Below are positions 7,086 to 15,391 of a stretch of DNA of 64,000 nt, piece after piece. The notes beneath the pieces are model-generated. The model ran no database searches and had not been told where the DNA came from. It worked only from the letters and a program-made list of their open reading frames with translations. The translations under genes and the position numbers were made by a program. Numbering within the stretch: position 1 is the first letter of the stretch; each line of letters starts with the position of its first letter. The stretch spans positions 1 through 64,000 of the forward strand of contig NZ_CANLEA010000008.1 in assembly GCF_947489565.1 (NCBI RefSeq), in the 5' to 3' direction. This stretch comes from an uncultured Kordia sp. Its GTDB lineage: Bacteria > Bacteroidota > Bacteroidia > Flavobacteriales > Flavobacteriaceae.

Positions 7086-8357
7086 ATGCGACTAAAAATT
7101 ACACTACTATTATTTCTCTTTATATATACGTTTTCAGCGAAAGCGCAAACAAACATATATCCAGAAAAACTTTTCGATTACGGAGACTACTATTATTGGA
7201 AAGCAAAAAATATAAAAGGAAATATAAAGAAAGTAACAGTAAGAAATTATACGTACGCGTTTCACAAACCAGATTCTTCCTATGTTGAATATGCCACATC
7301 AAATGATGAAAAAGATGTGTTTGTAGATATGAATCAAGTTTTTGAGTTTGATGCGAAAAAGAATTTGATTAAAACCTATGAGTTAAAAAATGATAACGTC
7401 TTATTTCTCGAAAAAGAAAATGTGTATAATAGAAAAGGAAAACTAGCGCATCAAACCATACACAATGAAGTCAAAAAGAAATTTAATGGAAAAGATTCCA
7501 CATACGTCCATCAAATAAGAGAATTAAGAACTTATAATTTATATGGGAAATTAGAAGAAGTTTGGCAAAAATCATCCTATCAAAATGCTTATTTTCTCAA
7601 AGAAAGATATTTCTATACAGATGCGAACGTACTCTCAAAATACGAATCGCTGAATGCCAATATTCGAACGGAACATTATGTAATCTGCAAAGGAAGTTTG
7701 GTGGATACAGACTATATTAAACTGTATAAGTACGATGCAAAAAATAGACTGATAGAAGAAAAAATACATGCATACGAATATGATTTGGATGAAACGAATG
7801 TCAAAGCCATTGATCACAGAGACTTTTCGGCATATACACTTTCTCAAATAATCACCTACAAATACAATGATCAAGATCTTATTATAAAAGAAACAAGAGA
7901 ACATTTTGGGAGCTATTTAGAAAAAACGTCCAATACTATCACACGGATGTATGATCAAAAAAATAGACTGATCTCAGAAATGACAACCTACCATAACTTA
8001 GACCACGGAAATGGGTATGAGTATGAATATTATGAAAAAGAAGGTGAATTGTATAAAATAAAAACCATTCATGTAGATCGTGAAAAAGATAATAAGCTTA
8101 TAAAGAAGCTTCAAAGAACTGTTGAAAAACAAGCTGATGGTTTTAAAGAATGTTATTTTAAAAATGATACTATAGTAAACACCGCTTTTTATACACCATA
8201 CGGAGATCAACGTAAACATCAGGATTTTGAATATAACGAAGAGACTTCGTATCAATATATCTACGATAAACACGGCAATTGGACTTCACGAATTTTATTT
8301 CAAAACGGTATTAAAAAAGAAAAGACTACACGCACATTAGCATACTTCTCAGAGTAA
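7086..8357 (+). CDS. Exported YD-repeat-like protein
   Basis: 423 aa from the ATG at 7086. The in-frame TTG three bases earlier is not needed. A signal peptide (RLKITLLLFLFIYTFSAKAQ) predicts export. The rest is a series of short degenerate units of the form Y.YD.KNRLI.E (for example YKYDAKNRLIEEK, MYDQKNRLISEM, YIYDKHGNWTSR). These resemble YD/RHS repeats, which build beta-sheet shells. There is no RHS core or toxin tip. Probably a periplasmic or surface protein of unknown function. It is a single gene. Confidence 0.7.
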   Translation: MRLKITLLLFLFIYTFSAKAQTNIYPEKLFDYGDYYYWKAKNIKGNIKKVTVRNYTYAFHKPDSSYVEYATSNDEKDVFVDMNQVFEFDAKKNLIKTYELKNDNVLFLEKENVYNRKGKLAHQTIHNEVKKKFNGKDSTYVHQIRELRTYNLYGKLEEVWQKSSYQNAYFLKERYFYTDANVLSKYESLNANIRTEHYVICKGSLVDTDYIKLYKYDAKNRLIEEKIHAYEYDLDETNVKAIDHRDFSAYTLSQIITYKYNDQDLIIKETREHFGSYLEKTSNTITRMYDQKNRLISEMTTYHNLDHGNGYEYEYYEKEGELYKIKTIHVDREKDNKLIKKLQRTVEKQADGFKECYFKNDTIVNTAFYTPYGDQRKHQDFEYNEETSYQYIYDKHGNWTSRILFQNGIKKEKTTRTLAYFSE

Positions 8358-8384
8358 CTTCTTCTAAAAAGAACATAAATTTAT

Positions 8385-8449
8385 AACTAAAAAATTAGTT
8401 TGAACTAAATATTTAGTTATATTTGTGTTATAGAACTAAAAGTTTAGTT
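8385..8449. promoter_or_regulatory. Three 16-bp operator-like dyads with promoter box, blaI-1 operon
   Basis: AACTAA-N4-TTAGTT occurs at 8385-8400, 8403-8418 and 8434-8449. A -7-like TATATTTG lies at 8418-8425 and TTTG at 8399-8402, so the middle dyad fills the promoter spacer (15 nt, shorter than usual). The BlaI-type repressor gene starts 20 bp after the third dyad. Autorepression by this BlaI is the likely role. Confidence 0.7.
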
Positions 8450-8469
8450 AAAAAATAAGAAGTTTATTT

Positions 8470-8838
8470 ATGAAGCAATTGACCAAAGCAGAAGAGGAAA
8501 TCATGCAAATTCTGTGGAAACTAGAAAAAGCAAATGTAAAAGCCATTATTGAAAATTTTAAAGGCACAAAACCTGCCTACAATACGGTTTCTACCATTGT
8601 GCGAATTCTGGAAAACAAAGGATTTGTAGGCTATGAAAAAGTGGGAAAAGGACACGTGTATTTTCCGCTTTTAGCACAATCTGAATACAGCAATCAGTCA
8701 ATTTCAAAATTGGTAAACGGATATTTTCAAGGATCTTTTAAAAGTATGGTGTCATTTTTTATGCAGAAGAATGATATCAGTACGGAGGAATTAGAAGAAA
8801 TACGCAAAGAAATCGAAAAAAGTAATCCGAAGTCATGA
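8470..8838 (+). CDS. BlaI/MecI/CopY-family transcriptional repressor
   Basis: 122 aa. It has the winged-helix form of the family: LTKAEEEIMQILWKLEKANVKAIIENF, then TVSTIVRILENKGFVGYEKVGKGHVYFPL. The dimerisation helices are C-terminal. These repressors bind dyad operators and are inactivated when a partner M56 membrane protein senses a signal. The next gene, an M56 protein, overlaps its stop by 4 bp (ATGA), which supports coupled expression. Three dyads at 8385-8449 are the likely operators. The inducing signal is unknown, and no beta-lactamase gene is nearby. Confidence 0.9.
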   Translation: MKQLTKAEEEIMQILWKLEKANVKAIIENFKGTKPAYNTVSTIVRILENKGFVGYEKVGKGHVYFPLLAQSEYSNQSISKLVNGYFQGSFKSMVSFFMQKNDISTEELEEIRKEIEKSNPKS

Positions 8839-10337
8839 TTGTATATTTTATTCAAGTTGTTGCTTTTCAGCTGTTGTTTTTATTGAGTTATGATTTATTT
8901 CTCAAAAAAGAAACCTTTTTCAATTGGAATAGAGTCTATCTTATATTTTCGTCTTTAATTTCATTTCTACTACCTTTTATTAAGATTGAAAGCTTTCAGA
9001 ATGTAGTGCCACAAGAATATATTGTATTATTACCAGAAATAGTATTGACACCGCAAAAAGCAGTTGCTACGATTGAACCTACTTGGAATTGGTTTTTAAT
9101 CATCGGAATTGCCATTAGTAGTTTACTATTTATCTATAAAATTGTACAATTAGTAAAACTCCGTTTCAAAGGACGCTTTGTAAAACGTGAAAACTACACC
9201 ATCATTATCATACCCAAAAGCACTACAGCATTTTCTATTTTTAGATATGTGTTTATTGGTGAAGAAATTCATGAAGAAAAATTGGAAGATGTGCTCTCGC
9301 ACGAATTGGTGCACATTCGTGAAAAGCATTCGCTAGACTTGCTATATTTTGAGCTGCTGCGCATTCTGTGTTGGTTCAATCCGCTCGTATACATCTATCA
9401 AAAACGAATATCAGAATTACACGAATACATTGCAGATGCAATTGTAGTTCAAGACAAAGATAAATCCGATTATTATGAAAAATTGTTAGCCGAAGTCTTT
9501 CAGACGCAACAGTTTTCGTTTACCAATCAATTTTTTAAACATTCATTAATCAAAAAACGAATCATTATGTTGACAAAAGAAAAATCCCGTCAAATTTTAA
9601 AACTAAAATACTTGGTATTAGTACCTGTGTTAATTGTATCACTCTTATATACTTCTTGTGAAGATACAACGATAGCAGATTCTGAAGAAGCCAAGTCTAA
9701 AACTGAAATTGTAGATGCAGAAGCTAAAAAAGTGAAGTTGCAAGAAGTTATATATGAGTTAAGCAAACTTACGGTGAATCTGAATACGAGTCCAATTTTA
9801 TCAAAAACAGATTATGACAAGCAAACAGAGTTGCTCAGAGAAATGGCACAGCTTTTAGGTTCTGAAGATGATGAAATAATAACAAAGCTTGCACAAATAC
9901 GATCGTATGAAGATTATGTAATTGCGAGAAAAGAAAGCATCGCAAAAGGCTCAAACTATAGTGAGCTTGAACAAGAAGCTATTTCATTTCAGGTACTAGA
10001 TAAAGCTCCTGTTTTTCCAGGTTGTGAAGATAAAGGAACACTTGAGGAATTGAAAAAATGTTTCACACTAAATATTCAAAAACATATTGTTGAAAACTTT
10101 GATGCTAAACGTGCAGAGAATACAGGTTTAGAAGGTCGTCAAAGAATAATTGCAAAATTTCTGATCGATAAAAATGGGGAAGTAGTTGATGTCATGGTCA
10201 GAGCTCCACATCCAGATTTACAATCTGCGGCAGAAGAAGCAATCAATACCTTACCAAAGTTAACACCAGGAATGCAAGATGGAAAACCTGTAAGTGTAAA
10301 ATATGTATTACCAATTGTATTTAAAGTTGCTGAATAA
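8835..10337 (+). CDS. M56-family BlaR1-like membrane protein with TonB C-terminal domain, copy 1
   Basis: 500 aa. Transmembrane helices lie at about residues 3-22, 34-50 and 86-103, with another at about 257-275. The zinc-peptidase motif HELVH (H156, E157, H160) and the downstream HEYIADA (H196, E197) are intact. After the last helix (LLYTSCED) comes a periplasmic part. It ends at about 400-498 in a TonB-C-like domain (VFPGCED, IAKFLIDKNGEVVDV, LPIVFKVAE). The M56 part is expected to relay an envelope signal to the BlaI repressor by proteolysis. The TonB-C end may act as sensor or partner-binding domain. It is 4 bp coupled to blaI and has a close tandem paralog downstream. Confidence 0.9.
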   Translation: MIVYFIQVVAFQLLFLLSYDLFLKKETFFNWNRVYLIFSSLISFLLPFIKIESFQNVVPQEYIVLLPEIVLTPQKAVATIEPTWNWFLIIGIAISSLLFIYKIVQLVKLRFKGRFVKRENYTIIIIPKSTTAFSIFRYVFIGEEIHEEKLEDVLSHELVHIREKHSLDLLYFELLRILCWFNPLVYIYQKRISELHEYIADAIVVQDKDKSDYYEKLLAEVFQTQQFSFTNQFFKHSLIKKRIIMLTKEKSRQILKLKYLVLVPVLIVSLLYTSCEDTTIADSEEAKSKTEIVDAEAKKVKLQEVIYELSKLTVNLNTSPILSKTDYDKQTELLREMAQLLGSEDDEIITKLAQIRSYEDYVIARKESIAKGSNYSELEQEAISFQVLDKAPVFPGCEDKGTLEELKKCFTLNIQKHIVENFDAKRAENTGLEGRQRIIAKFLIDKNGEVVDVMVRAPHPDLQSAAEEAINTLPKLTPGMQDGKPVSVKYVLPIVFKVAE

Positions 10338-10466
10338 GTTGGTGTAAAAAGTAGTATCCGGTTGGATCTTTTTAAAAGTATAGTGTCATTTTTTATGAAG
10401 AAAATGATATTAGTACGGAGGAATTAGAAGAAATACGTAAAAAAATCAAAAAAATAACTAGAAATC
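10338..10466 (+). pseudogene. Decayed fragment of the blaI 3' end
   Basis: From about 10364, the gap between the two M56 genes matches the last third of the blaI gene at about 8740-8838. Shared words include GTGTCATTTTTTATG and AGTACGGAGGAATTAGAAG. One extra T and one lost base put it out of frame. It marks the unit that was duplicated (blaI end plus M56 gene) and the later decay of the second repressor. Confidence 0.85.
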
Positions 10467-11963
10467 ATGATGGTATATTTTATTCAAGTCGTTGCTTTTC
10501 AACTATTGTTTTTATTGAGTTATGATTTATTTCTCAAAAAAGAAACCTTTTTCAATTGGAATAGAATCTATCTTATATTTTCATCATTAATTTCATTTCT
10601 GCTGCCTTTTATTAAAATTGAAAGCTTTCAGAATGTGGTGCCACAAGAATACATAGTATTGTTGCCAGAAATTATGCTCACGCCAGAAAAAGCAGTTGCT
10701 ACGATTGAACCTACTTGGAATTGGTTTTTAATCATCGGAATTACAGTTAGTAGCTTACTATTTATCTATAAAATTGTACAATTAGTAAAACTCCGTTTCA
10801 AAGGACGATTTGTAAAGCAGGAAAACTATACTGTGGTTATCATACCCAAAAGCACCATCGCATTTTCTATTTTTAGGTATGTATTTATTGGTGAAGATAT
10901 TCATGAAGAAAAACTCGAAGATATCCTTTCTCACGAATTGGTGCACATTCGCGAAAAACATTCGCTAGACTTGCTGTATTTTGAGCTGCTGCGCATTTTG
11001 TGTTGGTTCAATCCGCTTGTATACATCTATCAAAAACGAATCTCTGAAGTACATGAATACATTGCAGATGCAGTTGTAGTTCAGGGCAAAAATAAATCCG
11101 ATTATTATGAAAAATTGTTAGCAGAAGTTTTTCAGACGCAACAGTTTTCGTTTACCAATCAATTTTTTAAACACTCACTAATTAAAAAACGAATCATTAT
11201 GTTAACAAAAGAAAAATCCCGCCAAATTTTAAAACTCAAATACTTGGTCTTAGTACCTGTATTAATTATGTCATTATTGTATACTTCTTGTGAAGATACC
11301 TTACTTGTAGATAATGTTGATAAAGTGGAAAAACTTGATAAAAAAGCATTGCGAACTAAAATTAAAAGCGCAATAGATGCTATGAGTGATTTTTATGAAA
11401 GTTATACAGGAGAAGAAAGTAAAGCCAAAGAAGAATTTGAGCAAAGAAATAAAGTTGAATATAATCTCATATTACTACTATCAAAATATAATGTTGACTT
11501 AGATGAAATCCACGATCTATATGATCAAAGATATCACGATAATTTTAAAAGATATATGAAGATAGCTTCTAAAGTGGTGCATGAAGATGCGAATAAAAAT
11601 AAAATTTACGCTATGGGAGATGTAGACAAGCTTCCTATATATCCAGGATGTGAAACGTTGGGAAGTCAGGAAGAAATAAAAAAATGTCTCACAGAAAACA
11701 TACAAAAACATGTGCTGAAAAACTTTAATATGAAAATAGCTGAAGGTTCAGGATTGAAAGGAAAACAAAAAATTTCTGCACGATTTATCATAGAAAAAGA
11801 TGGAAAAGTAACAGTGGCAGAAGCAAAAGCGCCAAATGCTGATTTGTCAAAGGAAACAAAACGTGTCATGGAATCATTACCAACGTTTATTCCAGCTAAA
11901 AAAGAAGGCAAACCAGTAAGAATTAATTATTTGCTGCCGATTACTTTTCAAATACAAGGATAA
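10467..11963 (+). CDS. M56-family BlaR1-like membrane protein with TonB C-terminal domain, copy 2
   Basis: 498 aa. The first 280 residues are nearly identical to the upstream paralog, including HELVH and HEYIADA, while residues 280-385 have diverged almost fully. The TonB-C-like end (IYPGCETLG, ISARFIIEKDGKVTV, LPITFQIQG) is recognisable but much changed. The pattern of a constant membrane protease and a variable periplasmic part suggests that the two copies share an output but differ in what they sense. The next gene starts 6 bp downstream, so the operon continues. Confidence 0.88.
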   Translation: MMVYFIQVVAFQLLFLLSYDLFLKKETFFNWNRIYLIFSSLISFLLPFIKIESFQNVVPQEYIVLLPEIMLTPEKAVATIEPTWNWFLIIGITVSSLLFIYKIVQLVKLRFKGRFVKQENYTVVIIPKSTIAFSIFRYVFIGEDIHEEKLEDILSHELVHIREKHSLDLLYFELLRILCWFNPLVYIYQKRISEVHEYIADAVVVQGKNKSDYYEKLLAEVFQTQQFSFTNQFFKHSLIKKRIIMLTKEKSRQILKLKYLVLVPVLIMSLLYTSCEDTLLVDNVDKVEKLDKKALRTKIKSAIDAMSDFYESYTGEESKAKEEFEQRNKVEYNLILLLSKYNVDLDEIHDLYDQRYHDNFKRYMKIASKVVHEDANKNKIYAMGDVDKLPIYPGCETLGSQEEIKKCLTENIQKHVLKNFNMKIAEGSGLKGKQKISARFIIEKDGKVTVAEAKAPNADLSKETKRVMESLPTFIPAKKEGKPVRINYLLPITFQIQG

Positions 11964-11969
11964 TTATAC

Positions 11970-13112
11970 ATGAAAAACATACTAAGTCTCTGCATTTTTA
12001 TAGCAATCATAACTAAAGTCGAAGCGCAATCTTCGACTTTAGCTGTTGCAGATAGTTTATACACATTCGGAAACTACTCGAAAGCAATAAAAGCCTATCA
12101 GCAACAAGAAACGAGCGCTTATACAAACACACAAATTGCCAAAGCATACAAAGCCTTAGGAAATAGTAAAAAAGCCATAGAAAGCTATGAAAAAGTCTTA
12201 AAAATTGATGCGGAGAACGCATTGGTATTGTATGATTATGGAAGATTGTTATTTACGGCAGGAAAACTAGAGAAATCATTAGTAATTTTTGAAAAGCTAA
12301 AAGCAAAAGATACGCTCAATCCTAATTTTCATTATCAAATTGGCTTGGCCAAAGAAGCTTTACGGCAAGAAACGTATATACAATCTTATCAAACCGCTTT
12401 TGAGTTAGATGCACAACATCAAAAAAGTATTTACAAACTCATCAAAAACTATATAGAAACCAAAGAATTTAAAAAAGCAGATCGAATTATTACGGTAGGT
12501 TTAACGAATAATGAAGACGATGTAAAAGTTATTGGCTTTAAAGCACAATTACACTATGCGAATCAAGAATACAGAAAAGCATTGCTATGGTTTGAAAAAT
12601 TAATCGACCAGAACAAAGCGACGCGATATGTATATGAAAAAGCAGCATTTGCCGCGTATCGTGTAGGACGAATTTTAAAATCAATTGCATATTACGAAGA
12701 AGCATTAAAACGTGATCGCGGAAACTATTTCTACCATTCGCAATTGGCAAAATTGTATTATCAAGATGGAGTTCCGGATAAAGCGGAACATCATGCATCT
12801 CAGGCTATTGTTGGAAAAATGACCGATCCTTCTGGTGATTATTATATTTTGGGAATGGTGCATTTTGATCGAAAAGAACACAAAAAAGCCATGAAATTAT
12901 TCAATATGGCTTTAGAGGAAAATCCAGACTATGAATTGGCACAACTTCGATTGGCGCAGGTAGCAGATAATTACTATTCTGATTCCAAAGCAAAGCTGAA
13001 AATGTATGAGCGTTTCCTAGAAAAATTTCCAAAAGCCAAGATTGAAATGAAGAAAATTGTCAATACGCGAATTCGTGAGTTAAAAGAAGAAATTCACTTA
13101 AAATCAGAATAA
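11970..13112 (+). CDS. Exported TPR-repeat protein
   Basis: 380 aa with a signal peptide (residues 1-19, KNILSLCIFIAIITKVEA). Most of the mature protein is TPR repeats, for example YTFGNYSKAIKAYQQ, KALGNSKKAIESYEKVLKID and FDRKEHKKAMKLFNMALEENPDY, about eight to nine units. TPR superhelices bind peptides or other proteins. Its position 6 bp after the second M56 gene suggests it is part of the same BlaI-controlled regulon. It may act as a periplasmic adaptor, but no partner can be named. Confidence 0.8.
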   Translation: MKNILSLCIFIAIITKVEAQSSTLAVADSLYTFGNYSKAIKAYQQQETSAYTNTQIAKAYKALGNSKKAIESYEKVLKIDAENALVLYDYGRLLFTAGKLEKSLVIFEKLKAKDTLNPNFHYQIGLAKEALRQETYIQSYQTAFELDAQHQKSIYKLIKNYIETKEFKKADRIITVGLTNNEDDVKVIGFKAQLHYANQEYRKALLWFEKLIDQNKATRYVYEKAAFAAYRVGRILKSIAYYEEALKRDRGNYFYHSQLAKLYYQDGVPDKAEHHASQAIVGKMTDPSGDYYILGMVHFDRKEHKKAMKLFNMALEENPDYELAQLRLAQVADNYYSDSKAKLKMYERFLEKFPKAKIEMKKIVNTRIRELKEEIHLKSE

Positions 13113-13171
13113 AAGAATCAAAAACTACGGCAAAATGTCGAAAAGTTGTATTTTTCATGATATTTGTATTG

Positions 13172-13666
13172 ATGAAACACCTTTGGACATATTGCCTTAT
13201 TTTTTTTATATGCGTATCCTGTGACTTTTTTAAAAAGCCTGTCGTTACAGAAGAAGAATTGGTTGCGCAAGAAAAAGAAAGTATCAATTTGAATACTGTT
13301 GACGTATTTCCATCTTTTTCAAATTGTGATTCTTTAGAAAAAGAACAACAAAAAACATGTTTCTTTCAAACCCTAACAGATCAAATTTACGAGCAACTAG
13401 CACAAAACAATATACAGGTTACCAAAACGATTAGAGATACCATTCAAGTAGCCATATATATTGATACTTTGGGAATCATCAAAGTTTCTGATATTCAGAA
13501 AAAACCCTACACTGATAAATACATTCCAAGCTTAGACAGTTTGATTGAAGTGAGTGCGCAAAATCTTCCAAAAGCGTCACCTGCTTATAAAAGAGGTATT
13601 CCTGTAAAAACAAAATTTCTCTTGCCTATCATTTTGCATGTAGAAGAACCGTTGAAAGAAAATTAA
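13172..13666 (+). CDS. Small TonB-C-like envelope protein, probable lipoprotein
   Basis: 164 aa from the ATG at 13172; an ATG at 13157 would add five residues. A hydrophobic N-terminal segment ends at ICVSCDFF, a possible but atypical lipobox. Residues about 45-160 resemble the TonB-C-like ends of the two M56 proteins upstream: VFPSFSNCDSLEKEQQ, VAIYIDTLGIIKVSD and KTKFLLPIILHV. It may be a stand-alone version of their sensory domain. It is likely the last gene of the BlaI operon and its stop overlaps that of the convergent gene. Confidence 0.65.
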   Translation: MKHLWTYCLIFFICVSCDFFKKPVVTEEELVAQEKESINLNTVDVFPSFSNCDSLEKEQQKTCFFQTLTDQIYEQLAQNNIQVTKTIRDTIQVAIYIDTLGIIKVSDIQKKPYTDKYIPSLDSLIEVSAQNLPKASPAYKRGIPVKTKFLLPIILHVEEPLKEN

Positions 13667-14406
13667 AATCGGATCGCTAGTTTTTTTAGCAAACGCAAAA
13701 CTTCCACATATAACCAAATAATGGTGACCAATAATCCCCAAGTTGCAAACCATTCGTAGTGTTTTTTGGCGCGACCTATATACCGATCCATAAAATCAAA
13801 ATCGAGCAATAAACTTAACGAAGCAAAAATGGCAACTACAACATTAAAGGCAATAGCAATCCAAGAACTATCCCAAAGGAATGAAAAGTGAATTCCGAAA
13901 AAATTCAAGATAAATGAGGTAATATAAACGAGGAAAATAACGGAAATAACGGTAATAACCACACTTCTAAACTTTTTAGTCACTTTAATAATTCGTGTCA
14001 TATACAAGAGTAGCATGACAAAAAAAGTAAGCAATGTGATAATAACAGCTTGAAAAGGTAAATACGGAAACCGTTGGTGAATATACGCGCTAAATCCACC
14101 AATAAAAAAACCTTTGGCAACGGCGTAAATAAGTGTGAGTGGCATTGTCCATTCGCGTCTAACAGAAATGACAATACTGCATACAAGCGCTACAATAATT
14201 CCGCCAGTAGTATACCATTGAATGGTAACACCTTCAAAAAATAACTTCCAAGTATAAGCAGCACTTGCCGTAACTAATAGCAAACAAAAAATAGATTTTA
14301 GAATGACACCGCTAAGCGTCATTTTTTTTGCTTTCTTTGTGTTAGAATGTTTCCAAAAATAATTAGAAAACGCTGGATTTGAGGTATTTAATCCGAATAA
14401 GCTCAT
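13663..14406 (-). CDS. Bax inhibitor-1 / YccA family membrane protein
   Basis: About 247 aa from the ATG at 14406 (SLFGLNTSNPAFSNYFW). A longer frame to 14484 lacks a convincing start. Seven hydrophobic segments follow a short cytosolic N-terminus, as in the YccA branch of the BI-1 family (TMBIM), and the central AVAKGFFIGGFSAY is a family-type segment. Bacterial members are pH-sensitive Ca2+-leak channels or FtsH-protease modulators. The role here is by family only. It converges on the TonB-C-like gene with overlapping stop codons. Confidence 0.82.
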   Translation of the reverse strand: MSLFGLNTSNPAFSNYFWKHSNTKKAKKMTLSGVILKSIFCLLLVTASAAYTWKLFFEGVTIQWYTTGGIIVALVCSIVISVRREWTMPLTLIYAVAKGFFIGGFSAYIHQRFPYLPFQAVIITLLTFFVMLLLYMTRIIKVTKKFRSVVITVISVIFLVYITSFILNFFGIHFSFLWDSSWIAIAFNVVVAIFASLSLLLDFDFMDRYIGRAKKHYEWFATWGLLVTIIWLYVEVLRLLKKLAIRF

Positions 14407-14469
14407 GCATAAGGTTTTGTTAAAAATAATAAAAATATACACTTTGCAATGGTAGTTATATAAAATAGT

Positions 14470-14481
14470 TGTAAATTTACA
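14470..14481. promoter_or_regulatory. 12-bp perfect palindrome upstream of Xre-RES toxin-antitoxin genes
   Basis: TGTAAATTTACA is a perfect palindrome 27 bp before the antitoxin ATG. Xre-type antitoxins usually repress their own promoter, so this is a candidate operator. It also lies between the divergent BI-1 and antitoxin genes. Confidence 0.4.
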
Positions 14482-14508
14482 CAATGTACTAGGTAAAAAT
14501 AATAAAAT

Positions 14509-14922
14509 ATGGAAGCTTTAACTCTAACGAGCTATATCGATAACCGAAACGACTCGCCACAAAATAAACTGAAAATTATTCACGCTACAAGAAGTGGTGT
14601 CACACGTTCACAATTAAAAAAGTTTAGCATGCGCATTGCGTTACCGCTTACTAAAATATCGGAAATAGTTCCGGCTTCCTATTCTACCTTATCCAAAAAA
14701 AACAGCTACGACAAAGAAGTTAGTGAACGCTTGTTTGAAATAGCCGAAGTATACTCAAAAGGCTTTGAAGTTTTTGGTGATGAAAAAAAATTCACAAGAT
14801 GGCTTAACAAAAAAAGCAAAGTTTTAGGCGGGCAAACTCCTTTTTCCCTTCTAGATACAAGTTACGGTGTAAAATTAGTTATTGACGAAATAAGACGTAT
14901 TGATTACGGAATTTTTGCTTGA
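14509..14922 (+). CDS. Xre/MbcA/ParS-type antitoxin (DUF2384)
   Basis: 137 aa. The N-terminal half is Xre-like helical (SGVTRSQLKKFSMRIALPLTKISEIVPAS). The C-terminal half is the toxin-binding DUF2384 domain: SERLFEIAEVYSKGFEVFG, FTRWLNKKSKVLGGQTPFSLLDTSYGVKLV. This domain covers the active site of a RES toxin. The toxin gene follows with a 1-bp stop/start overlap (TGATG), the normal antitoxin-first order. A palindrome at 14470-14481 is a likely autoregulatory site. Confidence 0.92.
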   Translation: MEALTLTSYIDNRNDSPQNKLKIIHATRSGVTRSQLKKFSMRIALPLTKISEIVPASYSTLSKKNSYDKEVSERLFEIAEVYSKGFEVFGDEKKFTRWLNKKSKVLGGQTPFSLLDTSYGVKLVIDEIRRIDYGIFA

Positions 14923-15386
14923 TGATAGTTTACAGAATTGACAGAGCCAAACGAAAGAACAACTTGCTTTCGGGAATTGGCGCGGAAAAAATTGGCGGGC
15001 GTTGGAATGAAATAGGAACACGCGCCGTATATACTTCACAACACATTTCACTAGCGTACTTGGAAGTGGTGATGCACTTAGACATTACAGAAGACTTGCC
15101 AAGCGATCGTATTTTAGTTCATATCAATATTCCTGATGAAGTTTCTGTGTACGAGCTTCAGAAGCTTCCTAAAAGCTGGAATACTTTTCCTTATAACAGC
15201 AAAACACAAGAAATATTCACGCGTTTCGTAGAAGAGAATAAGCATGCAGTATTAAAAGTGCCTTCTGCCATCGTAAAAGATGAATTCAATTACATTTTAA
15301 ATCCAATGCATATTGACTTTCATAAAATTAGTGTAGTTAAAATTCAAAAATTTAGCTTTGATTCTCGTTTATATCACGAAAAATAA
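14922..15386 (+). CDS. RES-domain toxin (NAD+-targeting family)
   Basis: 154 aa from the ATG at 14922. The RES hallmark segment GAEKIGGRWNEIGTRAVYTS is present, followed by ISLAYLEVVMHL. R27, Y37 and E48 are candidate catalytic residues by position. Characterised RES toxins (ParT, MbcT, Res of Pseudomonas) degrade NAD+ or ADP-ribosylate a metabolic enzyme, which stops growth. The paired DUF2384 antitoxin is directly upstream. The length is typical and no damage is seen, so the pair appears functional. Confidence 0.92.
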   Translation: MIVYRIDRAKRKNNLLSGIGAEKIGGRWNEIGTRAVYTSQHISLAYLEVVMHLDITEDLPSDRILVHINIPDEVSVYELQKLPKSWNTFPYNSKTQEIFTRFVEENKHAVLKVPSAIVKDEFNYILNPMHIDFHKISVVKIQKFSFDSRLYHEK

Positions 15387-15391
15387 ATGAG

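Noticed and set aside
8470-10337. Beta-lactam resistance locus
   Set aside because: BlaI and M56 proteins are present but no beta-lactamase or penicillin-binding gene lies nearby. In Bacteroidota such pairs regulate other functions.
10467-11963. Second M56 gene as an assembly duplication
   Set aside because: The two copies differ in the periplasmic half and at many silent sites, so they are real paralogs.
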